Source: Poindextera sp035604135 (GTDB taxonomy: Bacteria; Pseudomonadota; Alphaproteobacteria; Caulobacterales; Caulobacteraceae). From it: DNA of 64,000 bases. This document shows positions 42,247-50,208 of the stretch, piece by piece. The position numbers and the translations under genes were made by a program. The notes beneath the pieces are model-generated. The model had not been told where the DNA came from. It did no database searches and worked only from the letters and a program-made list of their open reading frames with translations. How positions within the stretch are numbered: position 1 is the stretch's first letter; every line of letters starts with the position of its first letter. Where the stretch lies: NCBI GenBank assembly GCA_035604135.1, contig DATNJB010000060.1:179767-243766 (forward strand), written 5' to 3'.

Positions 42247-42774
42247 ATCCCTGCAGCTCACGTCATCGGCATCCGCCGCGCGACGCCCTCGGACGCCGCC
42301 GCGCTGGCGGTGCTCGGCCGTGACACCTTCACAGAAACCTTCGGGCGCCGCTACCCGGCCGAGGATCTGACCGCCTTCCTCGACGAGGCGCACGAGCCCG
42401 GGCTCTATGCCGACTGGGTGGCCGATCCGGCGTTCGGCCTCTGGATCGCCGAGACCGAGGGGGCGCTGGTCGGCTACGCGCTCGCCGGGCCCTGCCACCT
42501 GCCGCACCCCGAGGTGACGGCCGATTGCGGCGAGCTCTGGCGGCTTTATGTGCGCGCCGAGGCGCAAGGCGCCGGCCTCGGCGTCAGGCTCTTGGAGCAG
42601 GCGTTTGCCTGGCTCGAGCGGCCGGGCCGGCGGCTCTGGATCGGCGTCTGGTCGGAGAACCTCGGCGCCCAGCGGCTCTACGCGCGTTATGGATTCTCAA
42701 AGGTTGGCGACTATGCCTTTTCCGTTGGCGAAACCCGCGACCACGAATTCATCCTGGCCAGGCCAGGCTCCTAG
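42247..42774 (+). CDS. GNAT N-acetyltransferase, probably ATC-started
   Basis: The domain begins IGIRRATPSDAAALAVLGRDTFTETFG and has the acetyl-CoA loop LWRLYVRAEAQGAGLGVRLLEQAF and SENLGAQRLYARYGFSKVG, a standard RimI-like GNAT. In this frame no ATG, GTG or TTG lies near the domain. GGGAGGAAGG stands 6 bases before ATC at 42247, which would give about 175 residues. The nearest canonical start, ATG 42154, lies inside the divergent deacetylase gene and would add 31 unrelated residues. Confidence 0.8.
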   Translation: MPAAHVIGIRRATPSDAAALAVLGRDTFTETFGRRYPAEDLTAFLDEAHEPGLYADWVADPAFGLWIAETEGALVGYALAGPCHLPHPEVTADCGELWRLYVRAEAQGAGLGVRLLEQAFAWLERPGRRLWIGVWSENLGAQRLYARYGFSKVGDYAFSVGETRDHEFILARPGS

Positions 42775-42852
42775 CGGCGCAATGGAGGCTGGACAGCGGC
42801 CGCGGCGCCCCTCATCTTCCGGCAAACGACCGTTCGAACAGGCCCGACATCC

Positions 42853-44049
42853 ATGTTCATGAATTTCTTCTCCGAGCTTCGCCAGGCCAAGGTGCCGGTG
42901 ACGCTGAAAGAGTACTTGATGCTTATGGAGGCCCTCGATCGGGACGTGATCGAGAAGTCGGTCGACGAGTTCTACTACCTGTCGCGCTCGGCGCTGGTGA
43001 AGGACGAGAAGCACCTCGACCGCTTCGACCAGGTGTTTGGCCACGTGTTCAAGGGGCTGGAGAAGGTCCAGCTGGGCCTGGCCATGGACGTGCAGGCCGA
43101 GTGGTTGAAGGCCTTGTCCGACAAGTTCCTCACCGAGGAGGACCGCAAGCTCATCGAGGAGATGGGCGGCTTCGACAAGCTGATGGAGATGCTGGCCGAG
43201 CGAATCCGCGAGGCGAAGGAACGCGGTGAGATGGGCGACGAGGACGGCGAGGGCAAGCGCGGCCGCCGCCCGAACGGCAACTCGCCCTTCGGCGCCAACG
43301 GCTTCCATCCCGAGGGCATCCGCATCGGCCAGGACAAGGGCCGGCACGGCAAGGCGATCAAGGTCTGGGACAAGCGCGAGTACAAGAACCTCGACGACTC
43401 GGTCGAGCTCGGCACCCGCAACATCAAGGTGGCGCTCCGCCGCCTGCGCAAGTTCGCCCGCCAGGGCGTGCCCGACGAGCTCGACATCAAGGGCACGATC
43501 AAGGAGACGGCCAACAAGGGCTATCTCGACCTGGTCATGCAGCCCGAGCGCCGGAACACGATCAAGGTGCTGCTGTTCTTCGACATTGGCGGGTCGATGG
43601 ACAGCCACATCAAGATCTGCGAGGAGCTGTTCTCGGCGGCGAAGACCGAGTTCAAGAACATGGAGTTCTTCTACTTCCACAACTGCCTTTATGAGACGGT
43701 GTGGAAGGACAATCGCCGCCGCAACGTCGAGAAGATCCCGACCTGGGACGTGCTCAACAAATACCCGGGCGATTACAAGGTGATCTTCGTCGGCGACGCG
43801 ACCATGAGCCCCTACGAGATCACCTATCCCGGCGGCTCGGTCGAACACTGGAACGAGGAGCCGGGCGCCGTCTGGCTCGACCGCGTCGGCCAGTTCTACG
43901 ACAGCGTCGTGTGGCTGAACCCGGTCGGCGAGCGCCACTGGGACTATACGCCCTCGATCGAGGTCATCCGCCAGCTGACCAACGACCGGATGTACCCCCT
44001 GACCATCGAAGGCCTGGACAAGGCCATGCGCGAACTCGTGCGCGGGTAA
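42853..44049 (+). CDS. CoxE-like VWA-domain protein
   Basis: The 398-residue protein has an N-terminal helical domain (MNFFSELRQAKVPVTLKEYLMLMEAL), a charged Gly/Arg linker (about 125-165) and a C-terminal von Willebrand A domain whose MIDAS motif is LLFFDIGGSMDSH. CoxE-family VWA proteins usually work with MoxR AAA+ ATPases in assembling metal enzymes or complexes. No MoxR gene is adjacent here. A hairpin (44083-44103) follows the stop. Confidence 0.85.
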   Translation: MFMNFFSELRQAKVPVTLKEYLMLMEALDRDVIEKSVDEFYYLSRSALVKDEKHLDRFDQVFGHVFKGLEKVQLGLAMDVQAEWLKALSDKFLTEEDRKLIEEMGGFDKLMEMLAERIREAKERGEMGDEDGEGKRGRRPNGNSPFGANGFHPEGIRIGQDKGRHGKAIKVWDKREYKNLDDSVELGTRNIKVALRRLRKFARQGVPDELDIKGTIKETANKGYLDLVMQPERRNTIKVLLFFDIGGSMDSHIKICEELFSAAKTEFKNMEFFYFHNCLYETVWKDNRRRNVEKIPTWDVLNKYPGDYKVIFVGDATMSPYEITYPGGSVEHWNEEPGAVWLDRVGQFYDSVVWLNPVGERHWDYTPSIEVIRQLTNDRMYPLTIEGLDKAMRELVRG

Positions 44050-44082
44050 GCCCGACCGAGTCTTTCGCGCAGGGCCTCTAGA

Positions 44083-44103
44083 TCCTCCACCGTCGGTGGA
44101 GGA
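44083..44103. terminator. Perfect 9-bp hairpin between convergent genes
   Basis: TCCTCCACC and GGTGGAGGA pair perfectly around a 3-base GTC loop, between the VWA gene stop (44049) and the stop of the leftward membrane-protein gene (44118). Without a U-tract it is a non-canonical candidate for bidirectional termination. Confidence 0.5.
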
Positions 44104-44117
44104 GCTGACGCCAGGCC

Positions 44118-45242
44118 CTACTTGTTCGCCGCGTACAGGTCGCCGGAGTTGGCGTCGAGGCGATAGAGCGACTGCTTGATCCCCTGCACGCGGTCGAGGT
44201 TGCCGTTCAGCCGACCGAGGTCGACCTCGCCGCGCTCGTAATAGGCCAGCTGGTTCAGCTCGCTGATGTATCCTTGAGAGCGGGCGACGTTGTCCTGCAT
44301 CTCCTCGAAGGCTTGCCGCCGGCCGGCAGTGGCGAAAACCCCGCCCGCCTTGGCGTTGGCCGCATAGGCGTAGATTCCGTTGGCGAGCGAGCGGCACTGG
44401 CCTACGACCGCCCAGAACTGCGCGCGCTTGGCTGGCGCGTAATAACGCGTGGCCGCCGCATAGGCGCTGGCGAAGGCCGGATAGACCGCGACCGCCCGGC
44501 GTGCGGCATCGATGGCCGCCGCGCCGTCGGGCGCCTGGTTCACCGCCGCGATCGCCGCGCCGAGGTTGGCCCGGGCGCGCCGCACGTTCCCGATCGCGCC
44601 GCTTCCGCCGCCCCATGAGCCCAGCGTGCTGTCGACCTCCCGCTCGCGAGCGGCAGCGCTGCGCGCAAGCATGGCGGCCTCGTCGCGCGCCATGGCGATG
44701 GCCAAAGCGTTGGTTTGATCGGGCGTCGCGGCGCCGAGCTTGCCGTTCTCGACCGCCAGCGTTGCGAGCGCGTCGCGCGGCAGGCCGGCGTGCTGGGAGT
44801 CGGCCAGCAGGCCGGCGGCGTCTTCCTGAACTGGCGCGGCAGGGGCGCCGGGGATGGTTGCAACCTGCGACGACGGGGGCGCGCCCGACGGCGCCGCGGC
44901 CGATGCCGTCACCGGGGCAGGCTGCCGGGCCACCACGGGAGGCGCGGGCGCTGGCGCGGCGCTGGAGGTCCCCGGCGCGGGCGTCGGATGCGGCAGGAAC
45001 GGCAGCTTGAGCGTCGACAGCGCTGGAATCGGGTGATGCAGCCAGAAGAACCACGCGCCCGCCGCGCCGCCGCCGAGGAGCAACACGAGCAGCAGCAGGA
45101 TCAGCACGATGATCCCGCCGCCTCCGCTTCGAGCAGGTTCCGGTGCCGGCGCGGCTGCGGTTGTTGCGGGCGCGGCGGCCGCCGGCGCTTCGGGCTCGCT
45201 CGGCACGGATTCGGGTTCGGTCGGATTGTTGGTGTCGGTCAT
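44118..45242 (-). CDS. Membrane-anchored protein sharing the kinase ectodomain
   Basis: The 374-residue protein has a Pro/Ala/Glu-rich cytoplasmic tail (1-43), one membrane segment (44-67), an Ala/Pro linker (to about 140) and an extracytoplasmic helical module (141-371). The module starts DAAGLLADSQHAGLPRDALATL. It contains VRRARANL and AIDAARRAVAVYPAFASAYAAATRYYAPAKRA and ends in LYAANK. The same landmarks, in order, form the C-terminus of the Ser/Thr kinase at 47341-49407. It has no enzymatic domain and may be a co-receptor or decoy. It is divergent from the FHA-SpoIIE gene. No family is known to me. Confidence 0.75.
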   Translation of the reverse strand: MTDTNNPTEPESVPSEPEAPAAAAPATTAAAPAPEPARSGGGGIIVLILLLLVLLLGGGAAGAWFFWLHHPIPALSTLKLPFLPHPTPAPGTSSAAPAPAPPVVARQPAPVTASAAAPSGAPPSSQVATIPGAPAAPVQEDAAGLLADSQHAGLPRDALATLAVENGKLGAATPDQTNALAIAMARDEAAMLARSAAAREREVDSTLGSWGGGSGAIGNVRRARANLGAAIAAVNQAPDGAAAIDAARRAVAVYPAFASAYAAATRYYAPAKRAQFWAVVGQCRSLANGIYAYAANAKAGGVFATAGRRQAFEEMQDNVARSQGYISELNQLAYYERGEVDLGRLNGNLDRVQGIKQSLYRLDANSGDLYAANK

Positions 45243-45357
45243 CGGACGCCCCCCGTCTTTGCTGTAGCCAAGCAGCATTGTACGCTGTTCGCCACCGTTT
45301 TTTGTCGCTTCGAATGAAGCTTTCGGCCCCAACCGCTTGAGAACGAGCAGGTAACGC

Positions 45358-46470
45358 TTGGACGAGGACCAGACCAGGATCGTCACGCAGGCGCGCGGTC
45401 GCGACGAGCGGCTCGACGAGCGCGTGCACTGTCTCGAGTTGGTGGACGGCCACGGCCTCGTCCGTCGCCACCTCGTCGGCTCCGCCGGCGCTGTTGTCGG
45501 CCGGGCAGCTCCGGCGGACATCATCCTGGCCGACACCGAAGTGTCGCGCGCCCACTGCCGCGTCGCGCTCGAGGGCGAGGGGCTGGTCGTCTCCGACCTG
45601 AACTCGACCAACGGCACCTTCGTCGACGGAACGCGGCTGACCGGAGCGGCGTTTCTGCCGGTGGGCGCGGTCCTGCGCGTCGGGCGCGTGTCGCTGAAGC
45701 ACGAATGGCGCACCTGCCTGGAGGTCGTGCAGACCGATCAGCTGGATCGCGACCTGACGCGGGCAAGCGCCTACGTGCAGGCGCTGCTGCCGCCGCCGCT
45801 CGTCCAAGGCCCCATCCGCGCCGACTGGCTCTACCAGCCGTCGGCCAAGCTCGGCGGCGATGCCTTCGGCTACGGGCCTCTGACCGACGATCTTTTCCTG
45901 GCCTATCTCATCGACGTCTCGGGCCATGGCGCCGGGGCCGCGATGCATAGCGTGACGGTGATGAACCTGCTCCGCCAGCACGCCTTGCCCAGCACGGACA
46001 TGGCCGATCCAGCCCAGGTGCTGGCGAGCTTGAATGCGATGTTCCAGATGGAACAGCACGCCGAGATGTACTTCACCATGTGGTACGGCGTTTACGACCG
46101 GCGCTCGCGCCGTCTCTCCTACGCCAGCGCCGGCCACCACCCGGCCTTCCTCGTCCCGCCTGCGGGCGGCGAGTTCACCCCGCTGCGCACCAGGAACGGG
46201 CTCGTCGGCGCCGTGCCCGGAAAGGTCTTCGTCGCCGATACCGCCCAGGTCCCAGCGGGCGCGTCGCTCTTCCTGTTCAGCGACGGGGTTTTTGAAATTG
46301 TCACAAACGACGGCCAAGAATGGGGGCTGAACGACTTTCTGCCCCTGATCCTCAAGCCGGCGGTCGACGGATTGACCACCTGCCAGACGATTTTCCGGGA
46401 CGTGACCAAAGCGGCCCGGCCCGGCGGATTTGACGACGACTTCTCGCTGGTCGTCCTGACCTTCGACTGA
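45358..46470 (+). CDS. FHA-SpoIIE (PPM-type) phosphatase, RsbU-like
   Basis: The 370-residue protein (TTG start) fuses an N-terminal FHA domain (VVGRA at 46-50, SRAH at 63-66, NSTNG at 82-86) to a SpoIIE/RsbU phosphatase domain (GGD 166-168, DVSGHG from 186, SDG 308-310, DDDFS 359-363, the metal-site acidic residues). FHA domains bind phosphothreonine, so activity could respond to the kinase encoded nearby. The likely substrate is the phospho-STAS protein of the next gene. Confidence 0.88.
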   Translation: MDEDQTRIVTQARGRDERLDERVHCLELVDGHGLVRRHLVGSAGAVVGRAAPADIILADTEVSRAHCRVALEGEGLVVSDLNSTNGTFVDGTRLTGAAFLPVGAVLRVGRVSLKHEWRTCLEVVQTDQLDRDLTRASAYVQALLPPPLVQGPIRADWLYQPSAKLGGDAFGYGPLTDDLFLAYLIDVSGHGAGAAMHSVTVMNLLRQHALPSTDMADPAQVLASLNAMFQMEQHAEMYFTMWYGVYDRRSRRLSYASAGHHPAFLVPPAGGEFTPLRTRNGLVGAVPGKVFVADTAQVPAGASLFLFSDGVFEIVTNDGQEWGLNDFLPLILKPAVDGLTTCQTIFRDVTKAARPGGFDDDFSLVVLTFD

Positions 46471-46482
46471 GAACGCGAGCGC

Positions 46483-46496
46483 CGAAGGAACCTTCG
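46483..46496 (+). promoter_or_regulatory. Shine-Dalgarno inside a palindrome before the STAS gene
   Basis: CGAAGGAACCTTCG, immediately before the STAS ATG at 46498, is a perfect 14-base palindrome that contains the ribosome site AAGGA. As RNA it can fold into a 5-bp stem with a GAAC loop that would hide the site. This might tune STAS translation relative to the upstream phosphatase. Confidence 0.4.
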
Positions 46497-46497
46497 A

Positions 46498-46836
46498 ATG
46501 GAAATGCGGGTCAGCGAGATCGACGGCGTGAAGAAGGTCAGCCTGCTCGGCCGCCTGGACGCTCTCGGCGCCGACGTTGTCGAGACTCAGTTCTCGGGCG
46601 CCATCGCTCCGAGCGGCGTCAGCACCATCGTCGACCTCTCCGAGCTGACCTTCCTGGCCTCGCTTGGCGTGCGCATGTTCATCAGCACCGCGCGCGCCCT
46701 GTCTTGGCGCGGGGCAAAACTCGTCATGTACGGCGCCAGGCCCGCGGTCGCGGAGATCATCGAGACTATGGGATTCGGCGACATCGTGCCCCTGGTCGGG
46801 AGTGAGGCTGAAGCGCTCGCCCTCGTGGCTGGATGA
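46498..46836 (+). CDS. STAS-domain anti-sigma-factor antagonist (RsbV-like)
   Basis: The 112-residue single STAS domain has VKKVSLLGRLDALGADVVE, the conserved strand STIVDLSELTFLASLGVRMF and Ser55 at the usual phosphorylation position. In partner-switching systems the unphosphorylated form captures an RsbW-type kinase. Its gene is between the SpoIIE phosphatase, which would dephosphorylate it, and the RsbW-like ATPase, which would phosphorylate it, with a 4-base ATGA overlap to the latter. Confidence 0.9.
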   Translation: MEMRVSEIDGVKKVSLLGRLDALGADVVETQFSGAIAPSGVSTIVDLSELTFLASLGVRMFISTARALSWRGAKLVMYGARPAVAEIIETMGFGDIVPLVGSEAEALALVAG

Positions 46837-47330
46837 CGGCGTCGAAGCCAGCGCCTTCCTCCCTCGGTTTGAGACTGTCAGAGCGCGCCGGCGGTGAACT
46901 GCGCCTGATCCTGGACGGCCGGCTGGCGGCGATCGAAGACGGACGCCTCGCGATCCTGAGCTACCTCGAGCCCCTGGCGCTTGACCCGCTGGTGATCAAC
47001 CGGCTGGAGGTCGTGTTCGAAGAGATCGTGTCCAACATCGTCCGGCATGGCTTCACGCCCGGGTCGGGCCAATCGATCGCGGTTCGCTTGGCGGTGCGGC
47101 CGAACGCGGTCGTTCTGACCGTCGAGGACGACGGCATTGCCTTCAACCCCCTCGACGCTCCTGAGCCGGCGCCGCTCACCTCGCTCGAAACGGCGCCGCT
47201 CGGTGGCCTCGGCATCGCGCTGATGCGCAAGCTCGCCGCCGACGTGCGCTACGAAACGCCAAGCTGGGCGCCCGACGCCGCCTTCAAGCCGACCAACCGC
47301 CTGACCGTCGCGATCGCGACGGCGGCCTGA
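46833..47330 (+). CDS. RsbW-like ATPase (anti-sigma factor/serine kinase)
   Basis: The 165-residue GHKL-fold protein has N-box EVVFEEIVSNIVRHGF, G1 VLTVEDDGIAFNPL and G2 PLGGLGIALMRKLA, as in HATPase_c_2 anti-sigma kinases. It should phosphorylate the STAS partner and, when free, bind a sigma factor or other target. No sigma factor gene is present in the window, so the output is unknown. The start overlaps the STAS stop. Confidence 0.88.
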   Translation: MTASKPAPSSLGLRLSERAGGELRLILDGRLAAIEDGRLAILSYLEPLALDPLVINRLEVVFEEIVSNIVRHGFTPGSGQSIAVRLAVRPNAVVLTVEDDGIAFNPLDAPEPAPLTSLETAPLGGLGIALMRKLAADVRYETPSWAPDAAFKPTNRLTVAIATAA

Positions 47331-47340
47331 TCCGGCCCGC

Positions 47341-49407
47341 CTACTTGTTGGCCTGCGCGGTGGCGGTGGCGGACGCGTAGAGGCTGGCCAGCGTGCCCTT
47401 TATCTCGTTGGCCTGCGACAGCGAGGCGCTGATCTGTGCAAGATCGTTCTGGCCACTGGCGGCCTGCGCCAGCTGCTCGACCTGCGCCTCCAGCGTCTTG
47501 GCGCGCGCGGCATCGCTTTGCAGGTCCTGGTAGGCCTGCTTGCGGCCCTGCGAGGCGAACACCCAAGGCCGCGGCGCCGCCGCCGCCAGGGCCGCTATCT
47601 GCCCGGCGTAGGTCCGCGCCTGCGCGGCCACAGGCGGGATGGCCGCGCGCTTGACCGCGGCATAGAGCGGCGTCGCGCGCGCATAGGCGGCGGCGAAGGC
47701 CGCGTAGGCCGGGATGGCCCTGCGCGCGGAGTCGATGGCGGCCAGCGGGTCGGCGCCGGTGGTCGCGCCGGCGCTCGCCGCCGCGAGGTTGGCCCGCGCC
47801 TGCCGGACGGCGGCGACGGCCGCCGCGCCTTCCGATGCGCCGCCCAGGGTGGTCGTAACTTCGCGCGTCTGCGCCTGGGCGCCGCGCGACAGCGCCGCCG
47901 TTTCCGTGCGCGCCATCCCGAAGGCGAGGCCGTCCAGCTGGGTGACGAGCGCCGGCGCGCCGGCGGCCGGCGCTGCGTGGATCTGCGCGGCCAGCGCATC
48001 GATCTTGCTGTTCGCGTCGCTCAGCGCCGCCAGCTCCTGCCGCGGCCGCCCGGCGTGCTGGGCATCGGCCAGCAGGCCCGCCGCGTCGTTCTGGATCGGC
48101 TGGAGCGAGGGAACGGCGCCCGCCGCAGGCCCGGCCGATAAGGCTGCGGCGGACGCCGCAGCGGTCGCTGGCGCGGCTTTGCCCGCCGGCGCCAGAAGCG
48201 CGCCGTGGCGATGCGCCTGCAGGTACAGGTAGCCGGCGCCGCCGGCGCCGGCCGCCAGCAGCACAACCGCCGCGCCGACCAGCAAGGGCCATGGCGGCGT
48301 TCGGCGCTTGGCAGGTTCGGCAGCGGGGGTCTCGACTTCAGCGGCGGCGGGGGTTTCGGCATCCCCGGCGGCGGCCGCCGGCGCGCCCACGACCGCCGGC
48401 GCGCCGTCCTCCGGCGCCGCCTTGGCGGGCAGCATCCGCCCGCTGATGCTGATGCGCGTCGCCTCGTCGTAGCCCGCGTCGTAGCCCGGCTCGAACATCT
48501 TCAGCCACTCGGGCATCGACTGCGGACGCTCGGACGGGCGGAGCGCCATCGCCGCGTCGATCGCGCGGGTGAAGGTGCGGCTGAACCCAGGTCGCTCGCG
48601 CGCGGACAGGGGCTCCCCGGCGCCGCCGTGCATGCGCTCCAACGCATCGCCCGGCTTCTCGCCGGTGACGCACTGGTAGAGCGCGACGCCCAGCGCGTAG
48701 ATGTCGGTCCACGGCCCCTGCGGAAAGGTCTTCACGTACTGTTCGATCGCCGCGTAGGGCGGCGTGTAAAACGTGACCTGAGTGCTGGTAGCCTGGCCAG
48801 ACTCGAAACGCGCCGAACCGAAGTCGATCAGCACCGGGCGGCGCCCGTCGTCGTCGACCAGGATGTTGGCGGGCTTGATGTCGCGGTGGATGACGCCGGC
48901 CTTGTGAACCCGGTCGAGGCCCTCGGCGATCGGACGCAGCAAGCCGAGCAGGCTCTGCTCGTCGAAGGTTTGCCCGTTGCGCAGCATTTGCGACAGCGAG
49001 ACGCCCTTCTCGAAGTCCATGACCATGTAGGCGGTGCCATGGATCTCGAAGAGGCTCTTGACCGCCACGATGTTCGGGTGCCGGTCGGGCTTCGACAGGT
49101 TCCAGAGGATCTTCGCCTCTTCGACGAACTTCCTCAGGCCAAGGGCGTAGACCTCCTCGGAGGAGGAGTCGGTCGGGGTGACGGTCTCGCCGTCCTGCCG
49201 GTCGCTGATCGCGCTCGGGAAGTACTCCTTGATCGCCACCAGCTCGTCGAAGTAGACGCCCCGGCCGCGGTACACGATGCCGAAGCCGCCGACGCCGAGC
49301 ACGCTCTCCAGCTTCCACTCGCGCAGGATCGAGCCCTCCGGCAGGGCTTTGGCGTGGTAAGGCGTTTTCGTCGGCGTATCGACCATTTGCCTGTCAAGCC
49401 TCTTCAT
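47341..49407 (-). CDS. Transmembrane Ser/Thr protein kinase with ectodomain
   Basis: The protein has 688 residues. The cytoplasmic kinase domain has Gly-loop LGVGGFGIVYRG (37-48), Lys60 in VAIK, HRDIKPAN (174-181) and DFGSA (195-199), all catalytic residues intact. A Pro/Ala-rich juxtamembrane region (330-370), one membrane segment (about 373-397) and a helical ectodomain (441 to the end) follow. The ectodomain (DAAGLLADAQHAGRPRQELAAL...) matches that of the protein at 44118-45242. It has no PASTA repeats. It is divergent from the PP2C gene, its likely antagonist. Confidence 0.92.
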   Translation of the reverse strand: MKRLDRQMVDTPTKTPYHAKALPEGSILREWKLESVLGVGGFGIVYRGRGVYFDELVAIKEYFPSAISDRQDGETVTPTDSSSEEVYALGLRKFVEEAKILWNLSKPDRHPNIVAVKSLFEIHGTAYMVMDFEKGVSLSQMLRNGQTFDEQSLLGLLRPIAEGLDRVHKAGVIHRDIKPANILVDDDGRRPVLIDFGSARFESGQATSTQVTFYTPPYAAIEQYVKTFPQGPWTDIYALGVALYQCVTGEKPGDALERMHGGAGEPLSARERPGFSRTFTRAIDAAMALRPSERPQSMPEWLKMFEPGYDAGYDEATRISISGRMLPAKAAPEDGAPAVVGAPAAAAGDAETPAAAEVETPAAEPAKRRTPPWPLLVGAAVVLLAAGAGGAGYLYLQAHRHGALLAPAGKAAPATAAASAAALSAGPAAGAVPSLQPIQNDAAGLLADAQHAGRPRQELAALSDANSKIDALAAQIHAAPAAGAPALVTQLDGLAFGMARTETAALSRGAQAQTREVTTTLGGASEGAAAVAAVRQARANLAAASAGATTGADPLAAIDSARRAIPAYAAFAAAYARATPLYAAVKRAAIPPVAAQARTYAGQIAALAAAAPRPWVFASQGRKQAYQDLQSDAARAKTLEAQVEQLAQAASGQNDLAQISASLSQANEIKGTLASLYASATATAQANK

Positions 49408-49478
49408 CTCAAGGTAAGCGCTCTTGTTGGTCCATTGCTAGCCGCCTAACGGTTGAAGACTTCGCGGGAGCGAGATTC

Positions 49479-50192
49479 ATGCCCTTTGATTGCGCGGTGC
49501 GCACTCATGTTGGCTGTCGGCGGCGGATCAACGAGGACGCCGTGCTGTCGCGGCCCGAGCTGGGCGTGTGGGCCGTCGCCGATGGCATGGGCGGGCATGA
49601 TGCCGGCGAGGTGGCCAGCGCGCTGGTGGTCGAGAGCCTGGCCAAGCTCGGTCCCGGCCTGGCGCTCGCCGAGCGCGCCGCCGCGGCCGGCCGCGCCCTT
49701 GCCGGCGTCAACAAGCTGCTCATCGCCATGGCGTCCGAGGGCTCCGGCGGCCGCACCATCGGCAGCACGGTGGTCGCCCTGCTCGCCGGCGAGCAGGCCT
49801 TCGTTTGCCTTTGGGCCGGCGACAGCCGCATCTACCGCGCACGCGGGGGCGAGCTGCAGCAGCTGACGCGCGACCACAGCCTGGTGCAGGAGCTGGTCGA
49901 CCTCGGCGAGATCGCGCCCGCCGACGCCGAGGGCCATCCGAACGCGAACGTGATCACCCGGGCCGTCGGCGTGGACGCGACGCTGGATCTCGACACCGTC
50001 GAGGGCGACGTCAGGTCGGGCGACGTCTTCCTTCTGGCCAGCGACGGGCTGACCCGCCTGGTGAGCGACGCCGAGCTCCTGGCCGGGCTGCAAGGCGACA
50101 TGCTCGAGGAGACGGCCGACTCGTTCTTGGCGACCTGCCTAGAGCGGGGCGCCCCGGACAATGTGTCGCTGGTGATCCTGCGCGCACCGTGA
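49479..50192 (+). CDS. PP2C-family Ser/Thr phosphatase (PppA/PrpC-like)
   Basis: The 237-residue Mn/Mg-dependent phosphatase has HVGCRRRINEDAV, GVWAVADGMGGHDAGEVAS (metal-site Asp), GSTVVALL, WAGDSRIYRARGG, TRDHSLVQELVDLGEI, ASDGLTRLVSD and APDNVSLVIL, all conserved PP2C motifs. It lies divergently from the Ser/Thr kinase gene and should reverse its phosphorylations, including those bound by the FHA domain of the SpoIIE phosphatase. Confidence 0.93.
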   Translation: MPFDCAVRTHVGCRRRINEDAVLSRPELGVWAVADGMGGHDAGEVASALVVESLAKLGPGLALAERAAAAGRALAGVNKLLIAMASEGSGGRTIGSTVVALLAGEQAFVCLWAGDSRIYRARGGELQQLTRDHSLVQELVDLGEIAPADAEGHPNANVITRAVGVDATLDLDTVEGDVRSGDVFLLASDGLTRLVSDAELLAGLQGDMLEETADSFLATCLERGAPDNVSLVILRAP

Positions 50193-50208
50193 CGGAATTG
50201 CCGGCGGT

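Noticed and set aside
42697..46317. A 1206-codon open frame on the minus strand
   Set aside because: It runs antisense through the VWA and FHA-SpoIIE genes and out of frame through the ectodomain gene. Its translation is Arg/Ala/His-rich with no family match; long antisense frames are expected at this G+C content.
44118..50192. Type VI secretion post-translational control cluster (PpkA/PppA/Fha)
   Set aside because: A kinase, PP2C and FHA protein are present, but no Tss/Hcp/VgrG/ClpV genes lie in the window, and the SpoIIE-STAS-RsbW set points to partner switching instead.
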